Assembly (NCBI RefSeq): GCF_017310015.1
Contig: NZ_CP022297.1
Span: forward strand, 3,348,001 to 3,412,000
DNA length: 64,000 nucleotides
Direction: 5' to 3'
Origin: Marinobacterium iners
GTDB taxonomy: Bacteria; Pseudomonadota; Gammaproteobacteria; Pseudomonadales; Balneatricaceae
Positions 23,830 through 32,318 of this stretch are shown one piece after another. The notes under the pieces were generated by a model, which was not told the DNA's origin, did no database searches, and saw only the letters and a list, made by a program, of their open reading frames with translations. Numbering within the stretch: the first letter of the stretch is position 1; each line of letters starts with the position of its first letter. The translations under genes and the position numbers were made by a program.

Positions 23830-25458
23830 TCAAACCCTCGGCTCGGAGGCTAGCCCTTTCACCATCGAGAAGGCTGCGACCAGCAACACGATGGTAAACG
23901 GCAAACCGGTCGACACTGCCATCGCCTGAAGCGCGACCAGCCCCCCGCCAAGGATCAACGCAATGGCCACCAGCCCTTCAAACGTACACCAGAACACGCG
24001 CTGTGGCGTCGGCGCATCCACCTTGCCACCGGCTGCGATTACGTCGATGACCAGCGAGCCAGAGTCGGATGAGGTGATAAAGAACACCACCACCAGAATG
24101 ATCGCGATGAACGAGGTGATCTGCGCCAGCGGCAATACGTCCAGCATGGTGAACAACTGCAGCGGCAGCTCCGCGTCGGCCACGGCGTCGTAGCCCGCAT
24201 TCACCACCTGGTCGATGGCGGTGGTACCAAACACGGTCATCCACAACACGCAGGCCAGCGAGGGCACCAACAGTACCGAGATGATGAATTCGCGTACGGT
24301 ACGCCCCCTGGACACGCGCGCGATAAACATGCCTACAAACGGACACCAAGAGATCCACCAGGCCCAGTAAAACGCGGTCCAGCCAGATGCAAAGTTGCTG
24401 TCCTCACGCCCAACGGGGTTAGCCAGCTCCGGCAGATAGGTCAGATACGCCATCAGGTTATCGAAGAAGCCGGTTGCAATGGCCAGCGTCGGCCCAACGA
24501 TGATCACGAACGCCAGTAACAAGACCGCCAGCACCATGTTTATTTCAGACAGTCGCTTCACCCCGGCATCCAGACCGGCCAGTACTGAAACCAGCGCTAT
24601 GGCGGTGATCCCGATCACCAGAACAATCTGTGTCGTGTTGCCCAGCGGAATACCGAACAGATAGTTCAAACCTGATGCAGCTTGAGAGGCACCGAAGCCC
24701 AGAGAAGTAGCCAGGCCGAACAGGGTCGCCAGCACGGCCAGAATATCAATGACATGTCCCGGCCAACCCCAGACTCGCTCACCCAGAATCGGATAGAACA
24801 CCGAACGGATTGTCAGCGGCAGACCCTTGTTGAAGGAGAACAACGCCAGCCCCAGTGCCATGACGGCATAGATTGCCCAAGGGTGAAGCGCCCAGTGGTA
24901 GATGGTGGCGGCCATGCCCAAGCGCGCAGCCAATTCGGCATCCCCCCCAGCAGCCCCCAGTGGCGCCCAGTCGGTTCGAACGCCGTTCTCGATGCTAATG
25001 CCACCAAAGGCCGAGCTGAAGTGGGACAGTGGCTCCGAAACGCCGAAGAACATCAAGCCGATACCCATACCAGCAGCAAACAGCATGGAAAACCAGCCGG
25101 CGTAGCTGTAATCCGGTGTGGCTTCAGTCCCGCCGAGGCGTACCCGGCCAAGTGGGGTGAAAATCAGCACCAGACAGATAATCACGAAAATGTTGGCTGC
25201 ACTGATGAAAAACCAGTCCAGATTGGTAGTCAGCCAGCCACGAAGGCTGCTGAACAGCGGTTCCACCTGGCTTTGAAAAACCAGGGTAAGCAGTACGAAC
25301 GCGATCACGGCAAGGCCGGAGATCGCAAAGACGCGGTTGTGGATATCCAGGCCGAAAGGGCCTACGTTGACAACGATGTTATCCTGACCGATCTGGTAGT
25401 CGGTATCGATCGGATTCACATCACCATCGGGGATCATGGGGTCTTTATTGGCCGCCAT
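23830..25458 (-). CDS. BCCT-family betaine/choline/carnitine transporter
   Basis: 542 aa with twelve predicted membrane helices. The BCCT hallmark is present: GWTAFYWAWWISWCPFVGMF in helix 8, followed by IARVSRGRTVREFI. The glycine-rich helix 3 reads AAGMGIGLMFFGVSEPLSH. The C-terminal tail is short, so it lacks the long osmosensing cytoplasmic extension of BetP. These transporters take up compatible solutes with Na+ or H+, consistent with a saline habitat. The exact substrate cannot be read. It heads a presumptive operon with the cNMP/CBS/DUF294 gene and is divergent from regB. Confidence 0.93.
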   Translation of the reverse strand: MAANKDPMIPDGDVNPIDTDYQIGQDNIVVNVGPFGLDIHNRVFAISGLAVIAFVLLTLVFQSQVEPLFSSLRGWLTTNLDWFFISAANIFVIICLVLIFTPLGRVRLGGTEATPDYSYAGWFSMLFAAGMGIGLMFFGVSEPLSHFSSAFGGISIENGVRTDWAPLGAAGGDAELAARLGMAATIYHWALHPWAIYAVMALGLALFSFNKGLPLTIRSVFYPILGERVWGWPGHVIDILAVLATLFGLATSLGFGASQAASGLNYLFGIPLGNTTQIVLVIGITAIALVSVLAGLDAGVKRLSEINMVLAVLLLAFVIIVGPTLAIATGFFDNLMAYLTYLPELANPVGREDSNFASGWTAFYWAWWISWCPFVGMFIARVSRGRTVREFIISVLLVPSLACVLWMTVFGTTAIDQVVNAGYDAVADAELPLQLFTMLDVLPLAQITSFIAIILVVVFFITSSDSGSLVIDVIAAGGKVDAPTPQRVFWCTFEGLVAIALILGGGLVALQAMAVSTGLPFTIVLLVAAFSMVKGLASEPRV

Positions 25459-25556
25459 TTGGTTTGTCTCCCTCAGGTCAGATTTGAAACGTTTACCTTT
25501 TTAGTATGTTGGATCGGGTTATACTTTCGCAAGTCGTAGCCTGCCGGCCGTCACCG

Positions 25557-25581
25557 TTTGTGCGACGCTTTGTCGCACAAA
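25557..25581. promoter_or_regulatory. RegA/PrrA-like operator palindrome upstream of regB
   Basis: TTTGTGCGAC-GCTTT-GTCGCACAAA is a perfect 10-bp inverted repeat. Its core TGCGAC-N5-GTCGC fits the RegA/PrrA-type half-site pattern (YGCGRC ... GNCGC). It lies in the intergenic region between the BCCT transporter and regB, about 30 nt upstream of a TATACT -10 box (25611-25616) that probably serves regBA. Autoregulation is the simplest reading; control of the BCCT gene is also possible. Confidence 0.6.
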
Positions 25582-25610
25582 GGCTGGACCACATACGTGC
25601 CGTTGGCAGG

Positions 25611-25616
25611 TATACT
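25611..25616 (+). promoter_or_regulatory. Probable -10 box of the regBA promoter
   Basis: TATACT lies 38 nt before the GTG start of regB. There is no good -35 hexamer at the usual spacing (the best is TGGACC, 20 bp away), which suggests dependence on an activator bound at the adjacent palindrome. Confidence 0.4.
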
Positions 25617-25653
25617 GCCCCATTAACCTTAGCGTAATTCCTCCGGGGCTGCT

Positions 25654-26928
25654 GTGCTGAGCGGATTTCATCACCACCTGCTGCAACTGACCTATATCCG
25701 TACTCTGGTGCTTTTTGCCCAGAGTGGCGCTCTGCTGTTCGCTCTGTTTGTACTGCATCTGACACTGGATGTATGGCTGCTTGGGTCCACTCTTGCAGCT
25801 CTGGCACTGCTGAATGTGATGACGTTTGCACGCCTGCACTCGCGCTGGCCGGTGACCGAACTGGAGTTCTTCAGCCAGCTCTGTGCCGATGTCGTGCTTT
25901 ATGGCTGCCTGCTGTACCAGAGCGGTGGCGCCACCAATCCGTTCATCTTCATGCTGCTGATTCCGTTGCTTGTCAGTGCCGCCACCCTTGGCGCTCGATA
26001 CACCCTGTTGATGGCCACCATGCTGGTAGTGCTCTATACCTCACTGCTGCGCCACTACATACCGGTACTGAAGTTGGAACAGGGTCACCAACACCGGATT
26101 TTCGATTTGTATGACCTTCACATCACCGGCATGTGGATCAATTTTCTGTTTACCGTCCTGCTGATCAGCTGGTTTATCGTGCGCATGCATCAGACCCTGC
26201 AGCGCGGTGAACAGCGCTTGCAGGCCGAACGTGAACAACATATTCGTGATCAGCAGCTGCTTGCGCTGGCCACACTGGCCGCCGGTACTGCGCACGAGCT
26301 GGGTACCCCGCTGTCCACCATGCAGGTTACCCTGCGTGAAATGGAGCTGGACCATCCTGGTGACGCGTTACTGCAGGATGATATCGCTCTGCTGCGCCAG
26401 CAGGTGGCCACCTGCTCGGCACGGCTGCAGCAGATGAGTCGCAGCGTGCAGGAAGAACAGCAACGCAGCCATGGCCGTATCGCCGTTACCGAACTGCTTG
26501 AGCGCGTGATTGAAGAATGGACCCTGATGCGCCCCGAAGTCAGCTACCGCATACCCCCGTTTCCTTCTGGCCCGGCACCAAGGGTGAGCGCTTCTATAAC
26601 ACTGCAACAGGCATTGCTTAACCTGCTCAACAATGCGGCCGATGCCCACCCCGAGGATATCGAGATTGCGCTGAGCTGGGACAGTGAGCGTATCCTCCTG
26701 CAAGTGCATGACCAGGGTCCCGGGCTACCGCTGGAACAGGCCGATCAACTGGGCAAACCGTTTGTAACGACCAAGGGGCGAGGGCTGGGTATTGGCCTGT
26801 TTCTCACCTCTTCCACGCTGGCTCGACACCAGGGTGAAGTGCGCCTTTACAGCCACCCGAACGGGGGCACCCTGACTGAAGTTGAACTGCCGATCATACC
26901 CGAGCCATTCAAGGGAGCTGACGTATGA
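25654..26928 (+). CDS. regB: Redox-responsive sensor histidine kinase, RegB/PrrB/RoxS family
   Basis: 424 aa with a GTG start. About six hydrophobic segments fill residues 15-175, followed by a histidine kinase core. The fully conserved ubiquinone-interaction motif of this family, GGxxNPF, is present as GGATNPF. The H-box reads AAGTAHELGTPLSTMQ, typical of RegB rather than of generic kinases. The ATPase motifs follow: LLNLLNNAADA, VHDQGPGLP and GRGLGIGLFL. RegB senses membrane quinone redox state and phosphorylates RegA, controlling respiratory and nitrogen genes in proteobacteria. The stop overlaps the regA ATG by 4 nt. RoxS is the name used in Pseudomonas. Confidence 0.93.
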   Translation: MLSGFHHHLLQLTYIRTLVLFAQSGALLFALFVLHLTLDVWLLGSTLAALALLNVMTFARLHSRWPVTELEFFSQLCADVVLYGCLLYQSGGATNPFIFMLLIPLLVSAATLGARYTLLMATMLVVLYTSLLRHYIPVLKLEQGHQHRIFDLYDLHITGMWINFLFTVLLISWFIVRMHQTLQRGEQRLQAEREQHIRDQQLLALATLAAGTAHELGTPLSTMQVTLREMELDHPGDALLQDDIALLRQQVATCSARLQQMSRSVQEEQQRSHGRIAVTELLERVIEEWTLMRPEVSYRIPPFPSGPAPRVSASITLQQALLNLLNNAADAHPEDIEIALSWDSERILLQVHDQGPGLPLEQADQLGKPFVTTKGRGLGIGLFLTSSTLARHQGEVRLYSHPNGGTLTEVELPIIPEPFKGADV

Positions 26929-27461
26929 CCCGACATTTTCTGATTGTGGACGATGACCCGGCCTTTACCCGTGTACTGGCCCGTGCCATGACCCGGAGAG
27001 GCTTCGAGGTTCAGGTCGCACGCGACGTAGCAACAGCCGTTGCGCTGGCCCATCAACAGGCGCCAGACCTGGCCACTGTGGATCTGAAAATGGAGGGCCC
27101 ATCCGGCCTGTGCCTGATTCCTCAGCTCAAACAGCTGAATTCAGAGGTACGCATTCTTGTGCTGACCGGCTATGCCAGCATTGCCACTGCTGTCGAAGCA
27201 ATCAAGTCGGGGGCACATAACTACCTGCCCAAGCCGGCTGATGCCGATCAGATCCTGCGGGCACTTGAAGGTGAAGCAGAGGCTTCAGAGCTGAACAGCG
27301 ACATTCCAGACACACCGATGTCGGTCAACCGGCTGGAATGGGAACATATCCAGAAAGTTTTGCATGAGCACGAAGGCAATATCTCAGCCACGGCACGGGC
27401 ACTGGGGATGCATCGCCGCACTCTGCAGCGCAAGCTTGCCAAGCATCCGGTGCGGCGCTGA
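26925..27461 (+). CDS. regA: Response regulator, RegA/PrrA/RoxR family
   Basis: 178 aa. The receiver domain begins FLIVDDDPAFTRVLARAM; the phosphoacceptor Asp is in LATVDLKMEG and the conserved Lys in YLPKPADADQ. After an acidic linker the C-terminus is a Fis-type helix-turn-helix with the near-invariant RegA sequence ARALGMHRRTLQRKLAKH. Length is typical (RegA about 184). It is translationally coupled to regB. Targets in other proteobacteria include cytochrome oxidases and other redox genes; none can be assigned here except the palindrome upstream of regB. Confidence 0.95.
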   Translation: MTRHFLIVDDDPAFTRVLARAMTRRGFEVQVARDVATAVALAHQQAPDLATVDLKMEGPSGLCLIPQLKQLNSEVRILVLTGYASIATAVEAIKSGAHNYLPKPADADQILRALEGEAEASELNSDIPDTPMSVNRLEWEHIQKVLHEHEGNISATARALGMHRRTLQRKLAKHPVRR

Positions 27462-27472
27462 CGTCGGTAGAG

Positions 27473-28141
27473 CTATTGCTCATCAATGTAATGGCGGGCG
27501 TCGAATGTACGGATCCAGTCAGGATGAAACACCATCATGCCGGTCATGATAATGCCGTTCAGCAGTCCTTCGGGGAACATGATAAGCGGCAGAAAGCGCA
27601 CATACTCCAGATAGATTTTGGCCCAGGGATACACACCATCGGCCCACAGCAGAAGTGCCATCGCCATGCCGCCAACAGCGGTTGCCACACCGGCACCAAA
27701 GAAGGCACACAGAAACAGATAGACAAAGAAGTTGCGCGGCAGTTTTGCTTCAACCAGGCGCAGTACCGCCATACTGGCAAGCGCCGGCAACACAACTGAA
27801 CAGAGCACATTGACACTCAACGTGTCCCAGCTTTCCCGCCCGATCAGGGTCATGCCCAACAATGCCAACGTGCCAGACAGGATGGCCAGGTCCCAGCCAA
27901 ACATCAGCGTCAGCGTGGTCATACCGAGAAAGTGAATGCCCAGCCCGGGCGAGATGCCGGCCCGCATGGTCCACATCAGCATCAGTACAACGGTTGCGCC
28001 AAACAGAAGATGCTGCAGCCGGCGCTGCTGCATCAGCACTGACCAGGGAGCAGTCTTCAGCGCCAGCAACAGCACCAGCAGCGCTGCCAGGCTTGCCGCC
28101 CAGAGCCAGCCCCCACTGATCAGTCCCTGTGTCAGACTCAT
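27473..28141 (-). CDS. CbiM-like energy-coupling-factor membrane protein (COG3235 type)
   Basis: 222 aa with six to seven hydrophobic segments. The sequence resembles the CbiM/NikM-like permease family that partners with ECF transporters: LGIHFLGMTTLTLMFGW in the second helix region and FPEGLLNGIIMTGMM near the end. No CbiN, CbiQ or CbiO partner gene is next to it, so transport of a metal or vitamin is only a family-based suggestion. It converges on regA with 11 nt between and is followed upstream by rimI on the same strand (17-nt gap), with which it may be co-transcribed. Confidence 0.75.
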   Translation of the reverse strand: MSLTQGLISGGWLWAASLAALLVLLLALKTAPWSVLMQQRRLQHLLFGATVVLMLMWTMRAGISPGLGIHFLGMTTLTLMFGWDLAILSGTLALLGMTLIGRESWDTLSVNVLCSVVLPALASMAVLRLVEAKLPRNFFVYLFLCAFFGAGVATAVGGMAMALLLWADGVYPWAKIYLEYVRFLPLIMFPEGLLNGIIMTGMMVFHPDWIRTFDARHYIDEQ

Positions 28142-28158
28142 TTCGGCTCACTCCCGCT

Positions 28159-28611
28159 TCAAGGTTCCCGGCTGAACAACAGCGCGTCTTCAAGCGCATC
28201 ACCCAGAGGATAGTAGTTTTTACGGCGACCGCAGGGTTGCCAACCACAACGATGATAAAGGGCCTGTGCAGCACGGTTGGATGCACGCACCTCAAGGAAA
28301 AAGCGGGTTATCCCTCGCTCAATCAGTGCATCCTGTACCTTGTGCAGCAGGTCGGTAGCCAAGCCCTTGCCACGTTGTTGCGGATCAACCGCTATACGTA
28401 GCAGCTCAGCTTCATCCATTATCTCGCTGAACAAACAATAGGCCACCGGTCGGTCCTTCCAGGACAAAATCCAGCTGCTGGCCCCGGCGCTGGTCAATGC
28501 CTTCTGCCACCAGACAGCAGCAAAAGGCTCGCTCTCGAAACAGATCTCATCAAGCTTGAGCACCGCATCCAGCTGAGCCTTCTCAAGCTGTTGCAGCTGC
28601 AGATCAGTCAC
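28159..28611 (-). CDS. rimI: Ribosomal protein S18 alanine N-acetyltransferase
   Basis: 150 aa from a GTG giving a start at VTDLQLQQLEKAQ; this matches RimI length (148 in E. coli), whereas the longer frame adds 25 residues overlapping the upstream gene. The GNAT fold is clear: the acetyl-CoA loop LLRIAVDPQQRGKGLATDLL and the C-terminal FFLEVRASNRAAQALYHRCGW. RimI acetylates the N-terminal Ala of S18 using acetyl-CoA. The start overlaps the end of the upstream psi-like gene by 8 nt, the same holD-rimI pairing seen in E. coli and Pseudomonas. Confidence 0.93.
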   Translation of the reverse strand: MTDLQLQQLEKAQLDAVLKLDEICFESEPFAAVWWQKALTSAGASSWILSWKDRPVAYCLFSEIMDEAELLRIAVDPQQRGKGLATDLLHKVQDALIERGITRFFLEVRASNRAAQALYHRCGWQPCGRRKNYYPLGDALEDALLFSREP

Positions 28612-29434
28612 TTGAACGGACCAGGCGCAGCGGCTGAATATCACACCAGGCTTCAGCTTTACGCTCGGGCAGCCGCAGCAGTTCACTCAGACTCAAGGTT
28701 ACCACCACCGGCAGCCCTGAAGGCAGTTTGAAGCTGCGCCCCTGCAGCGTATCCAACTGTGCCGTTTCACCAAGTATCCAATGGGCAGCGGCCTCTCCCA
28801 TCAGCAGCACCTGAGTGATACGGCGATGTGACTCCAGCGTACGCCGGAGCTTGTGCTGCACGGCGCGGCGCGCCTCCTCGGCGCCCTGATCCAGCGTGCG
28901 GCTGGCCAGCATCGGCCAGGGCAGCATCATGGCATCGCTCAGTTCAGTATCAGCTTCAGCCCCCAGCGCGGTGGTGATTCCGGTCAGCAGGGCACGATGA
29001 TGTCGGCTGAACCCCTGCGGCTGGTGCGGCGGCAGTGAATCGACAATCAGCAGATCCTGCCGCAGCACAAAGGCCAGCTTGAAACGCGGCGCTTCAACCA
29101 CTGTTGAGGTTGGCGTCGTGCGAACCGGTCGCTCAACCGGTGTCGCTTTCGGCACAGCGGCAGGCCGCTGATCCAGCAGGGTATCGGTGTCAATTCTGGC
29201 ACGTGCAGTGACAGGTTTTGGAGCAGGGGTAGAAACAGGGATCGCCTGCTCCTCAACGCTTTCGGCAACATCTTCCAGCCAGGCATCGGCCTGAGCATCA
29301 TCAGGATAGCAAAATGATTCCACCCAGGGCGCTATCTCGGCTGCACCGGGCAAATTTCCACGCGGCAGCCAGCTGTCGACACCCAGTGCCTCCAGCCAGC
29401 GGTGACGATTCTGTTCTTGTGCCGCCAGCGTCAT
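28604..29434 (-). CDS. holD: Pseudomonad-type DNA polymerase III psi subunit (HolD-like)
   Basis: 276 aa from the ATG giving MTLAAQEQNRHRW, with GAGG five nt before it, 8 nt after the leuA stop. An N-terminal short conserved segment (RWLEALGVDSWLPRG) is followed by a Pro/Ala-rich low-complexity linker (about 75-115) and a C-terminal domain of about 150 residues with uracil-glycosylase-like features (LLIVDSLPP, VLLMGEAAAHWILG). Pseudomonas aeruginosa psi, found biochemically and located next to rimI, is likewise about twice the length of E. coli HolD and was hard to recognise by sequence. The assignment rests on that size and on gene context. Psi bridges the clamp loader to chi and SSB at the replication fork. 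Confidence 0.68.
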   Translation of the reverse strand: MTLAAQEQNRHRWLEALGVDSWLPRGNLPGAAEIAPWVESFCYPDDAQADAWLEDVAESVEEQAIPVSTPAPKPVTARARIDTDTLLDQRPAAVPKATPVERPVRTTPTSTVVEAPRFKLAFVLRQDLLIVDSLPPHQPQGFSRHHRALLTGITTALGAEADTELSDAMMLPWPMLASRTLDQGAEEARRAVQHKLRRTLESHRRITQVLLMGEAAAHWILGETAQLDTLQGRSFKLPSGLPVVVTLSLSELLRLPERKAEAWCDIQPLRLVRSSD

Positions 29435-29441
29435 ACCGGCC

Positions 29442-30983
29442 TCACACCTGCGGATGAGCTTTCTGGATATTGGCATCCAGCAGATTCAGTGCGTGCAGAT
29501 AGGCCTTGGCCGAGGCAATAATGATATCGGTATCGGCACCCAGACCGTTGACGATGCGACCAGCCTTTTCCAGCCTCACGGTGACTTCACCCTGAGAGTC
29601 GGTGCCGCTGGTGATAGCATTGACCGAGTACAGCTGCAGATTGGCACCAGAGGCCGCCACCTGCTCGATCGCCTTGAAAGCCGCATCCACGGGACCGCTG
29701 CCGGAGGCTTCAGCGCTGTGTTCCTGCGTATCCACGGACACCACCAAGTTAGCCACCGGCACTTCACCGGTCTGGGAAGTGACATTCAGACTGCTCAGTT
29801 TGTACTTTTCATGACCGGCAGAGGCACGGGCATCGCTGACCAAAGCAACCAGATCATCATCAAAGATTTCGCTCTTCTTGTCCGCCAGTTCCTTGAAGCG
29901 GGCAAAAGCCGTATTCAGCTCGGCGTCGGTGGCAAACACGGTGCCCAGCTCTTCCATGCGGGCGCGGAAGGCGGCACGACCGGACAGCTTGCCCAGAACC
30001 ATGCGGTTGGTATTCCAGCCCACATCTTCTGCCGTCATGATTTCATAGGTTTCACGGTGCTTGAGTACGCCATCCTGATGAATGCCTGATTCATGGGCAA
30101 AGGCATTGGCACCGACAATCGCCTTGTTGGGCTGTACCGGGAAACCGGTGATGCTGGAGACCAGACGCGACGCCGGCACAATCTGAGTGGTGTCGATGCG
30201 GGTTTCCAGACCGAATGTATCCTTGCGAGTACGCAGCGCCATGACGATCTCTTCCAGCGCAGCATTACCGGCACGCTCGCCCAGGCCGTTGATGGTACAT
30301 TCCACCTGACGCGCACCGGCATTGACGGCTGCCAGCGAGTTGGCCACTGCCAGCCCCAGGTCATTGTGGCAATGAACCGAGAAGATCGCCTTGTCGGAGT
30401 TGGGAATACGCTCGATCAGCTGACGAATGGTGTTGCCGTATTCGTGCGGCACCGCGTAGCCCACGGTATCGGGGATATTGATGGTGCGGGCACCGGCTTC
30501 GATCACCTGCTCAATGATGCGGCACATGAAGTCCAGCTCGGAGCGACTGGCGTCTTCCAGCGAGAACTCCACGTCACCGACCAGATTACGCGCCCGCTTG
30601 ACTGCACGCACGGCGTTTTCCACCACCTGATCCGGCTCCATCTGCAACTTGTACTGCATATGGATCGGAGAGGTCGCAATAAAGGTATGAATGCGACCGG
30701 AGGCGGCATTTTTCAGCGCTTCACCGGCCCGATCGATATCCGCGTCCAGCGCACGGGACAAAGAGCAGACGGTGCTCTCCTTGATGGTATCGGCGATCGA
30801 TTTCACCGACTCGAAGTCACCGGGGCTGGCGATGGCAAAACCTGCTTCGATCACATCCACGCGCAGCTTTTCCATCTGCTTGGCGATGCGCAGCTTTTCA
30901 TCACGGGTCATGGAGGCACCGGGACTCTGCTCACCGTCACGCAAGGTGGTATCAAAAATAATGACGCGATCGTTGCTGCTCAT
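29442..30983 (-). CDS. leuA: 2-isopropylmalate synthase
   Basis: 513 aa, the short bacterial LeuA form. The catalytic domain starts VIIFDTTLRDGEQSPGASM, and the metal-binding HxH region is VHCHNDLGLAVANS; GLGERAGNAALEE is also diagnostic. The C-terminal about 130 residues are the leucine-feedback regulatory domain. It condenses acetyl-CoA and 2-oxoisovalerate, the committing step of leucine synthesis. The ribosome site AAGGGAG precedes the ATG. I looked for a Leu-rich leader peptide upstream and found none. The psi and rimI genes follow closely on the same strand and may be in the same transcript. The rest of the leucine pathway is not in the window. Confidence 0.97.
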   Translation of the reverse strand: MSSNDRVIIFDTTLRDGEQSPGASMTRDEKLRIAKQMEKLRVDVIEAGFAIASPGDFESVKSIADTIKESTVCSLSRALDADIDRAGEALKNAASGRIHTFIATSPIHMQYKLQMEPDQVVENAVRAVKRARNLVGDVEFSLEDASRSELDFMCRIIEQVIEAGARTINIPDTVGYAVPHEYGNTIRQLIERIPNSDKAIFSVHCHNDLGLAVANSLAAVNAGARQVECTINGLGERAGNAALEEIVMALRTRKDTFGLETRIDTTQIVPASRLVSSITGFPVQPNKAIVGANAFAHESGIHQDGVLKHRETYEIMTAEDVGWNTNRMVLGKLSGRAAFRARMEELGTVFATDAELNTAFARFKELADKKSEIFDDDLVALVSDARASAGHEKYKLSSLNVTSQTGEVPVANLVVSVDTQEHSAEASGSGPVDAAFKAIEQVAASGANLQLYSVNAITSGTDSQGEVTVRLEKAGRIVNGLGADTDIIIASAKAYLHALNLLDANIQKAHPQV

Positions 30984-31154
30984 GCTGGCTACTCCCTTCT
31001 ATACAGGCTGACAACCGTCGCCTGCATGTAGATACTGAAGCTCTGATTGTAAGATCGGGCATTAACCCGAGTGAAAAACAGGATCAGGGCTGTGTTATGG
31101 CTATTATTGTATCACCAGATTGTCGTTGACCGCAGACCCGATGAAGGAGTACCG

Positions 31155-32312
31155 ATGAGCCCAACCCGTTTCGACCAGCTGATTGACCGCCGCGCCACCT
31201 CCAGCGAGAAGTGGGAAAAATATGCCGACACGGAAATTCTGCCGATGTGGGTGGCTGATACCGACTTCATGGCGCCGGAAGCCGTGATTCAGGCGCTGCA
31301 TCAACGCATTGATCACGGCGTGTTCGGTTACACCAGCACTCCGGCCGAGCTGAATCAACTGGTGATCGAGCGGATGCAGCGTCTGTATGACTGGTCGATT
31401 GAGGTCAACGATCTGGTCTGGTTGCCTGGATTGGTGTGCGGCCTTAACCTTGCCTGCCGCTCGGTGGGCGAATCAGGCTCTGCCGTACTCACTCCGGCAC
31501 CGGTCTACCCACCGTTCATGTCGGCCCCGCGTCTGTCCGATCGCAGCCTGATCAAGGTACCACTGATCCGTGAGGAGGATGGGCGCAGCGTCATCGATCT
31601 GGACGCACTCGAAGCTGCCATTACACCGGATGCCAGACTGCTGCTGTTCTGTAACCCGCACAACCCCGGCGGTACCCTGTATCGCCGTGAAGAACTGGAA
31701 GCCCTGTCCGAAATCATCATCCGCCACGACCTGATCATCTGCTCTGACGAAATCCACTGCGACCTGATTCTGCAACCGGGCCTGACACATACCCCGATCG
31801 CGTCGCTGAACGACGAGATCGCGGCCCGCACCATCACCCTGATGGCACCGAGCAAGACCTACAACATCGCGGGCCTTGGCTGCTCCTTTGCCATCATCCA
31901 GAACCCGGAACTTCGCCAGCGCTTTCAGCGTGTACGCAAAGGGATCGTGCCTGACGTCAACCTGCTTGGCTATACCGCCGCACTGGCGGCCTACCGCGAC
32001 GGCGATGAGTGGAACCGTGCCCAGCTGGATTACCTGCGCGGCAACAGGGACTATCTGGTTGAAGCGATCAACGCCCTGCCCGGCCTCAGGCTTGATCCAA
32101 TTGAAGCCACCTACCTGGCCTGGATCGATGTCTCCGCCGCCAGCCTGGATAACCCACCCCACTTTTTCGAGCAGGCCGGCGTTGGCCTGTCACCGGGACG
32201 GGACTTTGGCGATGAGCGTTTTATGCGACTGAATTTCGGCTGCCCAAGGGCACTGTTGGAAGAGGCTGTCGACAGAATGAGACGGGCGTTGTTGAAGGAA
32301 CTGCCGGCATGA
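31155..32312 (+). CDS. MalY/PatB-family PLP-dependent C-S lyase/aminotransferase
   Basis: 385 aa from the ATG giving MSPTRFDQLIDRR, with AAGGAG six nt upstream; 28 extra residues from an earlier ATG are rejected. Fold-type I aminotransferase motifs are present: LPMWVADTDFMAPEAV near the start (typical of MalY/PatB), NPHNPGGTLYRREEL, SDEIHCDLIL and the PLP Lys in APSKTYNIAG. Relatives split cystathionine or cysteine conjugates (beta C-S lyase), and MalY additionally regulates maltose genes. PatB-like cystathionine beta-lyase is the most likely role. It stands alone, divergent from leuA and convergent with epmA. Confidence 0.9.
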   Translation: MSPTRFDQLIDRRATSSEKWEKYADTEILPMWVADTDFMAPEAVIQALHQRIDHGVFGYTSTPAELNQLVIERMQRLYDWSIEVNDLVWLPGLVCGLNLACRSVGESGSAVLTPAPVYPPFMSAPRLSDRSLIKVPLIREEDGRSVIDLDALEAAITPDARLLLFCNPHNPGGTLYRREELEALSEIIIRHDLIICSDEIHCDLILQPGLTHTPIASLNDEIAARTITLMAPSKTYNIAGLGCSFAIIQNPELRQRFQRVRKGIVPDVNLLGYTAALAAYRDGDEWNRAQLDYLRGNRDYLVEAINALPGLRLDPIEATYLAWIDVSAASLDNPPHFFEQAGVGLSPGRDFGDERFMRLNFGCPRALLEEAVDRMRRALLKELPA

Positions 32313-32318
32313 GCAGGC

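Noticed and set aside
30093..31031. 312-codon plus-strand frame opposite leuA
   Set aside because: Complementary shadow of leuA with an unusual amino acid composition.
30984..31154. Leucine attenuator leader peptide before leuA
   Set aside because: No short reading frame rich in Leu codons and no terminator hairpin on the minus strand.
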